Positions 1-7,980 of a DNA stretch of 33,443 nt are shown piece by piece. A program made the translations under genes and the position numbers. The notes under the pieces are model-generated. The model was given only the letters and a program-made list of their open reading frames with translations. It had not been told where the DNA came from and did not search any database. The stretch's first letter is position 1, and each line of letters opens with the position of its first letter. The stretch is from an uncultured Saprospiraceae bacterium (GTDB lineage Bacteria > Bacteroidota > Bacteroidia > Chitinophagales > Saprospiraceae): the NCBI GenBank assembly GCA_937921595.1, contig CAKZTD010000339.1:1-33443 (forward strand). The letters are read 5' to 3'.

Positions 1-1907
1 TCTCCATTACAAAGTACATTTGTAATAGTCGTATCAGATACTTCGATATCAGGACTAGGATCGTCATCCATAACCGTAACTCCTCCATCAATAAGGTTAT
101 TAGGTAAAGGATTTGTACCATCGGTAATTTCTATATTTCCAGTTTCATCAAATTCAATATCAGTCACTACTCCATCAGCTGCAAGAATTTCAAAACACAT
201 CGTATATAATGTATCTCCATCTTGCAATGTTTGAGGATCTAATAAAGGTTCAAACCAAGACAATTTTAATTTAGTGCTAGATGTTGGATTGAAATTACCT
301 GATCCAAGTGCGCTTAAATTAAAATCTTGAACATTGATATAATCAAGTTCGGTATCGTCCCAAATCACATCATACTCCATACTGACTACGCCATTGAAAT
401 TTTCAACAGTTACAGGTACACAAACGGTATCTCCTTGAGCACCAATGACGTCACCTATAGTTAGGGTCAACAATCCCTGTCCAATCACATCTACCAAACC
501 AGGTATTTTTGCGAGAGGAACTGCTTGTATCGAACCATTTACAACTTGAGTGACTTCAATCGCTGTAGGATCATCAGTAAAATCAATTGCTGTTTCAGAT
601 CCTGGTGCCGCTCCTGCGTCAATAATATATTTTACACTAAAAATAATCTCATCATCTGCGAGTGTAACTCCTGCAGTCGTAGGATCATCCCAAGTAAAAG
701 TAAGTTTCCCTGCATCCGTTAAAGCTGAACCAGTATTATAGGTTGGATTAGTTGGAAGATTCCCTGCAGAAATTATTTCAAAGAAATTTATAATTGCAGG
801 ATCCCAAAGCATACTACCTTGCATACTTACGATAGAATCAAAATTCCTAACACTTACATCTATTGTTACCGTGTCTCCCGGACTTCCAGTTTGTTGACTT
901 GCAAGTAATGTTACTGCACTTCCTGAGGTACCAGTTATTCCTACAACTCCATCCACACTTTCTAATCCGATATTACTCCCACCAGAAGTTGCATCAGTAA
1001 CTTCTATTGGAGATAAAGCACCATTGATTAGTACATCATCCATTTCGCCACCAGCACCAATTGCTGTAAAGCAGATCGAATAGATTACAGTTTCATCAGG
1101 AATAGTAATTCCAGCTCCCAAGGAATCAAACCAAGACATGGTAATAAATCCGTTACCTGCATTATTAGTTCCAAAGTTACCTGCATTAAGATTCGCAAGG
1201 TTAAAATTATTAACCTCATCAAATTGCAATAAGTTTGGATCAAACTGCATGGTATATTGCACACTAATGATATCTGTAAAATTACAGGCTGCAACATCTA
1301 AGCATACTTGCTCTCCGGTCGCTGCGGAATCACTACTTACGGTCAGACCAAAACCTGCAAAGTTACAAGGTATTCCTGCACCTCCGCCGCCTCCGCCGCC
1401 ATTGACTTCAATAGTAGGCGTATCGACAAATACTGTAGATCCAGTAATATCTGTCAAGCCACTACCCTGATCTGCAATAATTTCAAATCCCAAAGGTGAA
1501 TTGGAAAATGAAACGTTTGTATTTACTCCATTAGCTGTAATCACTTCAAAAGTGATGGTAAACAGGACAGTCCCGTTAGCCAAACTTTGTGTTCCGGCAA
1601 AAGGGTCAGACCATGAAGTAGTCAATATACCGTTAGCAGATTGGGTTGTTCCAAAACTACCAGCACTTAAGCCAGTCAAACCGAAATTTGAAACCCCTTG
1701 ATAAGATAAATGAGACTGATTCCAGTTGATAGAATATTGGTAACTGGCTATATCAGTAAAGTCAGTTACCACAGCATCTACCGTGATCACGTCTCCATCA
1801 TCTGGAGTTAAATTGGAAGGCACAAAAGTGAAAGTCGTTTGTGCATTGGTAGATAAGGCTAAGAAGACCATGCCTATCGCTACCAGAAAAGTGTTAAATT
1901 TACTCAT
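1..1907 (-). CDS. Multi-cohesin surface protein, C-terminus beyond the window
   Basis: The reading frame is open from an ATG at 1907 to the left edge (635 codons plus 2 nt), so the 3' part is missing. The first ~20 residues form a signal peptide (MSKFNTFLVAIGMVFLALST, then NAQ). Four cohesin-like modules of about 140-160 residues follow. Each has a D-x-(V/I)-x-V opening strand, a core such as YQYSINW, VQYTMQFDP, MQGSMLWDP or MEYDVIWDD, and a later SW or TWDDP strand with a DGT/DDE-type turn. Modules 1 and 2 are joined by a Gly-rich linker at 1378-1403. The last visible residues, TNVLCNGE, look like the start of an SprB repeat, the repeat type of the gliding adhesin SprB; that is inference from a few residues. 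It is probably exported and T9SS-attached, but the C-terminal signal is not visible. It starts 36 nt after the preceding cohesin gene, suggesting one operon. Cohesins bind dockerins in cellulosomes; the partner here is unknown. Confidence 0.85.
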   Translation of the reverse strand, partial: MSKFNTFLVAIGMVFLALSTNAQTTFTFVPSNLTPDDGDVITVDAVVTDFTDIASYQYSINWNQSHLSYQGVSNFGLTGLSAGSFGTTQSANGILTTSWSDPFAGTQSLANGTVLFTITFEVITANGVNTNVSFSNSPLGFEIIADQGSGLTDITGSTVFVDTPTIEVNGGGGGGGAGIPCNFAGFGLTVSSDSAATGEQVCLDVAACNFTDIISVQYTMQFDPNLLQFDEVNNFNLANLNAGNFGTNNAGNGFITMSWFDSLGAGITIPDETVIYSICFTAIGAGGEMDDVLINGALSPIEVTDATSGGSNIGLESVDGVVGITGTSGSAVTLLASQQTGSPGDTVTIDVSVRNFDSIVSMQGSMLWDPAIINFFEIISAGNLPTNPTYNTGSALTDAGKLTFTWDDPTTAGVTLADDEIIFSVKYIIDAGAAPGSETAIDFTDDPTAIEVTQVVNGSIQAVPLAKIPGLVDVIGQGLLTLTIGDVIGAQGDTVCVPVTVENFNGVVSMEYDVIWDDTELDYINVQDFNLSALGSGNFNPTSSTKLKLSWFEPLLDPQTLQDGDTLYTMCFEILAADGVVTDIEFDETGNIEITDGTNPLPNNLIDGGVTVMDDDPSPDIEVSDTTITNVLCNG

Positions 1908-1943
1908 CTGTCCTTGGAATTTGGGATGCCAGAAAAAGTATCG

Positions 1944-2744
1944 CTACTTTCTAACTAAAATCATCCTGTTAGTTATAAAATAATCTTTGGTTTTTAATTT
2001 ATAGAAATAAGTCCCCGCTACAGGTAATATTTCTGAGTCAATTGTAATTGATTGACTCCCTTCAAAAAAATGAGCATTCTCGGTATGTATTATTGTTCCT
2101 TTGGAATCATAGACCACAAGTTCAAAATCTGATGGCTCATATACATCAAATCTTACAACCGTCTGATTGTCAAAGGGATTAGGTTCATTTTGAAATAGGG
2201 AAAAGGCTTGATTGGATTGAATATGTAAGTCTTCAATACCAGTAGGTTCTAATACAGTTACCGTACCATTTTCTGTTGTCACTTCAAGAATTTCACTATT
2301 TATATTGGAAACCTCGATAACCGTTGGATTATCTGTAATCAGTATTTCTGAAGTTCCTTCAGAATTTCCCAATACCGTATAATGGATAGTGAAAGCAGTT
2401 GTATTATCGGCAAGTGTAATCCCTAAAAGATCTTGATCAAACCAAGAAGTCCCAAGCCGTCCTTCTGCGACAGAATTAAGTCCGAAATTATTTTGCCCCG
2501 AAGAGTAGTTTGGAAAAGAGCTTGGATTGGAAATAGAAACACTATCAAATGTAAAAAATGTAGGATCCCAATTTACTGAAAACTGCATGCTTAGGATTTC
2601 AGTAAATCCTGAAACCTTAACATCAATAGCTATACTAGAAGCTTCGTCAACAGATGCATCACTTACAAAAATGGTAGGTTGTGCCGTTACCGGCACAACG
2701 AACCACAAAAGCAAAGCAAAATATAACAGTACTCGTTTTGTCAT
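1944..2744 (-). CDS. Single-cohesin T9SS-secreted protein
   Basis: A 266-residue secreted protein. I chose the ATG at 2744 rather than the in-frame ATG at 2786 because a standard signal peptide begins there (MTKRVLLYFALLLWFVVPVT, then AQ). Residues ~25-163 form one cohesin-like domain with the core MQFSVNWDPTFFTFDSV and a LGTSWFDQ strand. Residues ~182-266 are a type A T9SS sorting domain (LFQNEPNPFDNQT, VVYDSKG, AGTYFYKL, MILVRK), which targets the protein across the outer membrane and usually to A-LPS anchoring. The linker between them is short, so the cohesin is the only functional module. It lies directly upstream of the multi-cohesin gene and resembles its repeats, so the two may have arisen by duplication. 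The ligand of the cohesin is unknown. Confidence 0.85.
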   Translation of the reverse strand: MTKRVLLYFALLLWFVVPVTAQPTIFVSDASVDEASSIAIDVKVSGFTEILSMQFSVNWDPTFFTFDSVSISNPSSFPNYSSGQNNFGLNSVAEGRLGTSWFDQDLLGITLADNTTAFTIHYTVLGNSEGTSEILITDNPTVIEVSNINSEILEVTTENGTVTVLEPTGIEDLHIQSNQAFSLFQNEPNPFDNQTVVRFDVYEPSDFELVVYDSKGTIIHTENAHFFEGSQSITIDSEILPVAGTYFYKLKTKDYFITNRMILVRK

Positions 2745-3526
2745 CTTAATCAATTGGTTAAAAATTGTTTGACGGATATTTGCCACCTATCGAACAGGTC
2801 CTTTTTAAAACTCAAAAATTCCGTCTTTTTGTCCTTTGTCCTTTTTATTCCTACACAGTTCTATGCATAGAATTATCTCTTAAAAGAAGTTCTCTCTTTT
2901 ATAACTTTCACTTTTACAACAGCTGGTTGGCTGGTCGTAAAAATCAATCCCGACTTTTTTAGGAAATCAATTAGATTGTTGTACAATAAATTAGTACACA
3001 TGCACTTCCGTAGAAATGCGATGATATTCGTTTCTTTCATGAGATTATAATATATGTCTATAAATTCTGGTTCAGTTCACCAAAGGAATGAAACAAATCA
3101 TTCCTAGTCATTTGCCAATTAGCAATCACACTACCATCAAACAATTATCAATTAATAGCATCAATTAAATGACACAAAAATTGATAAAGAAGTAATCAAA
3201 TTTGGTTGTTCTGAAATGTATCCACCTAAATGCAATCAGGAGGAAAAGCTTTTTAAGAAGAAGGCTATCGGATAAGTGCCTTAGCAAAAGCTTTTGCAGG
3301 ATATGTATTTCAGTTCAAGGGATATAAATGTTTAAAATCTAAATTATCGGTTTTGAGACTTCGTCTTTACAAACGTTTTGATAATGCAAAGATATAAGAT
3401 AATAAAATGTAGAATGTACCCAAAAACTGGTATTTTTTAAATATAATTATTTATTATTTGATAATTAAAAATACATATTTCCAACACCTTACACTACTGT
3501 ATATCAACTGATTAAATATTACAATT
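2745..3526. other. Gene-free AT-rich spacer upstream of the cohesin pair
   Basis: About 780 nt with no convincing gene; the short open frames here lack coding character or family resemblance. On the minus strand, 3394-3387 reads TATCTTTG, an exact TAnnTTTG -7 element, but the nearest TTG lies 26 nt away, too far for the usual 17-23 nt spacing. If used, it would give the cohesin operon a leader of more than 600 nt. The spacer also contains a short perfect inverted repeat at 3084-3105. Confidence 0.5.
3084..3105. repeat. Short perfect inverted repeat in spacer
   Basis: AGGAATGA (3084-3091) and TCATTCCT (3098-3105) are perfect inverted copies separated by 6 nt. There is no T-run, so it is not a typical terminator. 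It could be an operator or a chance match; in a 780-nt AT-rich spacer a stem of this size is not strong evidence. Confidence 0.3.
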
Positions 3527-4192
3527 CTAAATCAAGCTATGATCGTAAGCAATTTTAATTAGACCAGCAGTATTGCTTACTCCAAGCTTTCGCATGATAT
3601 TTTTTCGGTGTACACTTACGGTTTGATCACTAATGTAAAGCTCTTTAGCAATCTCCTTATTACTAAGTGCATGAGAAATCAATCTAAGAATTTCAATTTC
3701 TCTTTTGGTAAGATTATATTTTTTGATAAACTTATCTTCGAATTGAACAGCATTATCACTTTTTCTTCCTCCATTCGCAAAGGCATTTAAACTAACCCCT
3801 TGTCCCATAAAAGTGTGCCCTTCTAAAACCTCAGAAATAGCTCTAACTAATTCATCTTTTCCAGAGGTTTTTAATACGTAGCCATCTACTCCTGATTTGA
3901 ATGCAGATTTAACAATTTTAGATTCATCGTACATCGTCAAAGCCAAAATCCTTAAGCCGTCGTATTTATGACCTATAGAAGAGAGTACATCTAAACCATC
4001 TCTTTCGGGCATATTCAGATCAAGGATTAATAAATCTGGAATATGTTTTTTAAGGATTATCATTAACTCGTCTCCTGTGTTAGCGATATCAATTAAATTA
4101 ATATCATAACCTTCTACATCTTGGAGGATCGTCTTTAAACCGGTAATATAAAGTTGATGATCATCTGCAATTACTACATTTACTTGCTGCAT
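3527..4192 (-). CDS. NarL/FixJ-family response regulator (REC-LuxR HTH)
   Basis: A 221-residue two-component response regulator of usual length. The N-terminal receiver domain (residues ~4-120) shows the acidic pair ADD (10-11), the phospho-acceptor Asp58 in LLILDLNMPERDG, the conserved Thr in ALTMYD and the Lys in YVLKTSGKDEL. The C-terminal LuxR-type helix-turn-helix (residues ~155-215) shows LTKREIEILRLI, SNKEIAKELYISDQTVSVHR and NIMRKLGV. It should bind DNA as a phosphorylated dimer. No histidine kinase is present, so it is an orphan within the window; in Bacteroidota the partner is often a 7TMR-DISM or beta-propeller kinase encoded elsewhere. It has its own candidate promoter at 4601-4631 and a ~400-nt leader. 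Targets cannot be read from sequence, although the nearby surface genes are possible. Confidence 0.92.
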   Translation of the reverse strand: MQQVNVVIADDHQLYITGLKTILQDVEGYDINLIDIANTGDELMIILKKHIPDLLILDLNMPERDGLDVLSSIGHKYDGLRILALTMYDESKIVKSAFKSGVDGYVLKTSGKDELVRAISEVLEGHTFMGQGVSLNAFANGGRKSDNAVQFEDKFIKKYNLTKREIEILRLISHALSNKEIAKELYISDQTVSVHRKNIMRKLGVSNTAGLIKIAYDHSLI

Positions 4193-4221
4193 ACTCTAAT
4201 CAATGTTTTTATCATGGGACC

Positions 4222-4258
4222 ATCAGTTCTCAAAGTTTTAAATCTTTAAAGAACTGAT
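4222..4258 (-). promoter_or_regulatory. Hairpin in the leader just before the response regulator start
   Basis: ATCAGTTCT (4222-4230) is a perfect inverted copy of AGAACTGAT (4250-4258). Inside it AAAG (4232-4235) can pair with CTTT (4244-4247), leaving an 8-nt loop. In the transcript this 13-bp, slightly interrupted stem ends 29 nt before the start codon. It could control translation or attenuate transcription; the run after it is not U-rich, so a classical terminator is unlikely. Confidence 0.45.
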
Positions 4259-4600
4259 TTATAAATAGAATAAGATCGTTGAAAAGGTTTGACTCTCTTT
4301 GTACAATCTAATACTTTTTTGCAAAAGGAAAAATTCTCCTAAGAGCAAGAATATCAATGTCGAATACTGCAAAACCGGTGCCATATCCCCTGTAAGTAAT
4401 ATCCCTAAAAATAAGGGTTAGTATTTCATACCTAAAGTGGGCGCATAACAACAAAAGTGCATTATGACATAAGATGTCAAAATATAAGTTTAGATTATCA
4501 GGAAAACCAAGCTGAATAGATTCAAAATCCACGCTTCTTGGCTTCATCGGGTGAAAAAAATAATGGAGTCTAAAGAGTAGTGTGCGTCACCCTGGAAGGT

Positions 4601-4631
4601 CAAAGATAGGAAACACTATTAAGCTGTCCAA
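4601..4631 (-). promoter_or_regulatory. Bacteroidota sigma-A-type promoter for the response regulator
   Basis: Read on the minus strand, TTG (4631-4629), a 20-nt spacer, then TATCTTTG (4608-4601). This matches the Bacteroidota primary sigma consensus of TTG and TAnnTTTG at 17-23 nt spacing. Transcription would start near 4594. It points at the response regulator and lies between two genes. No other spacer I scanned in the window gave a full match. Confidence 0.55.
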
Positions 4632-4695
4632 GGAAATTTAATATTATCCTTAGACTTCATATAAGGTGAGCATAAAAGTAAAAGAGTAGATTTCT

Positions 4696-5709
4696 TTATT
4701 TTTTTTCTTTTTTAACTTTCAAATGGAATACCGATTTGTTCAATTTTGTTCCAGTATCAGAGGTAAGTACATAATTAAATCCTTCATGGATACAAAAAGA
4801 ACCATACTCTCCTTTTTTATTAATCGCCAAATAACCTACCTGTATATTATCGAATCGTTGCTTGCGTACAATTCTCATAACTGCTTCCTTGCATGCTTCT
4901 GCTGGCGACATCCCTTGCCGCATCAATTCTACTACTAGAAATGACCCAAGCGACCTAAGCACTGCTTCTCCCATTCCTGTCGCCGTTGCACCACCTACTT
5001 CATTATCAACATATAGACCTGCACCAATAATCGGAGAATCCCCCACTCTACCTTTCATTTTATATGCCAGACCGCTTGTTGTGCAAGCTCCTGAAATATC
5101 CCCATTGGCATCTATCGCTAGCATACCGATCGTATCATGATTCTCAATATTAATAACTGGTTCATAATTGGATTCTTTTTTCCATTCTTCCCATTCAAGT
5201 CTAGATTTCTCGGTCAATAGATTTTCTTTTTGAAAACCATTAGCCAAAGCAAATTTTTGAGCACCTTCTCCAGCTAAAATAACATGCGGTGTTTTTTCCA
5301 TAACTGCTCTTGCTACAGAGACAGGATGTTTGATACCTTCTAAAAAACAGACCGACCCACAATTCCCTTCAGAATCCATTATACACGAATCTAAAGTAAC
5401 ATCACCATCTCGATCTGGTCTTCCACCATAACCAACAGACCTATCTTCCGGATCTCCTTCAGGAATTTTCACACCAGCCTCGACTGCATCTAAAGCATTT
5501 CCTCCTTTTACTAAAATATCCATCGCAGCTTGATTGGCTTTTTTGTTTTCCCAGGTTGAGATGACAAAAGGGAATTTTACTTTTGAAGTCGAGATATTCG
5601 ATTTGATTTTATCATCATTAGAAGCGCATGCCGATGAAAATAAACTAGTGGTCATTAACCCAAATGAGCTAAGGGTTGATCTTTTTAAAAACTTTCTTCT
5701 CGAAGACAT
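4696..5709 (-). CDS. Exported N4-(beta-N-acetylglucosaminyl)-L-asparaginase (glycosylasparaginase)
   Basis: A 337-residue Ntn-hydrolase that should cleave the GlcNAc-Asn bond of glycosylated asparagine (EC 3.5.1.26 family). It matures by autocleavage before Thr193 in the motif HDTIGM; the residues RVGDSP (221-226) supply the Arg and Asp that bind the substrate alpha-amino-acid part, and ATGMGE (243-248) is the conserved Gly-rich loop. The N-terminal half contains GYGGRPDRDGDVTLD, as in human AGA. The N-terminus SRRKFLKR is a twin-arginine (Tat) signal, followed by a hydrophobic stretch and Cys28; the sequence before that Cys does not fit a lipobox well, so lipidation is uncertain. The closest family alternative is a plant-type isoaspartyl peptidase, but HDTIGM and RVGDSP favour the glycosylasparaginase branch. 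It stands alone between fadH and the regulator. Confidence 0.9.
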   Translation of the reverse strand: MSSRRKFLKRSTLSSFGLMTTSLFSSACASNDDKIKSNISTSKVKFPFVISTWENKKANQAAMDILVKGGNALDAVEAGVKIPEGDPEDRSVGYGGRPDRDGDVTLDSCIMDSEGNCGSVCFLEGIKHPVSVARAVMEKTPHVILAGEGAQKFALANGFQKENLLTEKSRLEWEEWKKESNYEPVINIENHDTIGMLAIDANGDISGACTTSGLAYKMKGRVGDSPIIGAGLYVDNEVGGATATGMGEAVLRSLGSFLVVELMRQGMSPAEACKEAVMRIVRKQRFDNIQVGYLAINKKGEYGSFCIHEGFNYVLTSDTGTKLNKSVFHLKVKKEKK

Positions 5710-5871
5710 AATGTGAAGTTTAAAAGGTTACAGACAACATATTCTAATTATAATAAAAACAAATCATCCACTCCATCTTTATAGTTAAAATGATTTTCTG
5801 ATAAATTCACAGAAGTAGTTTAAAACTAAAGAAAGGAACAATTAAATTTAAATTATAAAGGGTACTTTATG

Positions 5872-7943
<2,072 letters not shown>

Positions 7944-7980
7944 AAGGATAAATATTTAAAAAAAGGTAATGTTCCTATTC

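Larger units (their letters stand above)
4193..4695 (-). other. Long leader of the response regulator gene
   Basis: About 500 nt between the asparaginase stop and the response regulator start. It holds the best promoter match of the window (4601-4631, minus strand), a two-part hairpin close to the start codon (4222-4258), and a 79-codon open frame at 4308-4547 that I do not regard as a proven gene. If the promoter is right, the transcript begins near 4594 and carries a ~400-nt untranslated or partly translated leader. I recognise no known riboswitch family in it. Confidence 0.5.

Noticed and set aside
1138-1470. Pro-rich plus-strand open frame
   Set aside because: It is the reverse complement of the Gly-rich linker and cohesin modules, which have a far longer and recognisable minus-strand frame.
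2765-2962. Plus-strand open frame in the cohesin upstream spacer
   Set aside because: Overlaps the start of the cohesin gene in antisense, is Phe/Leu-rich by AT content and has no family resemblance.
4308-4547. 79-codon open frame in the response regulator leader
   Set aside because: No recognisable family, no signal or domain pattern; kept only as a possibility in the leader finding.
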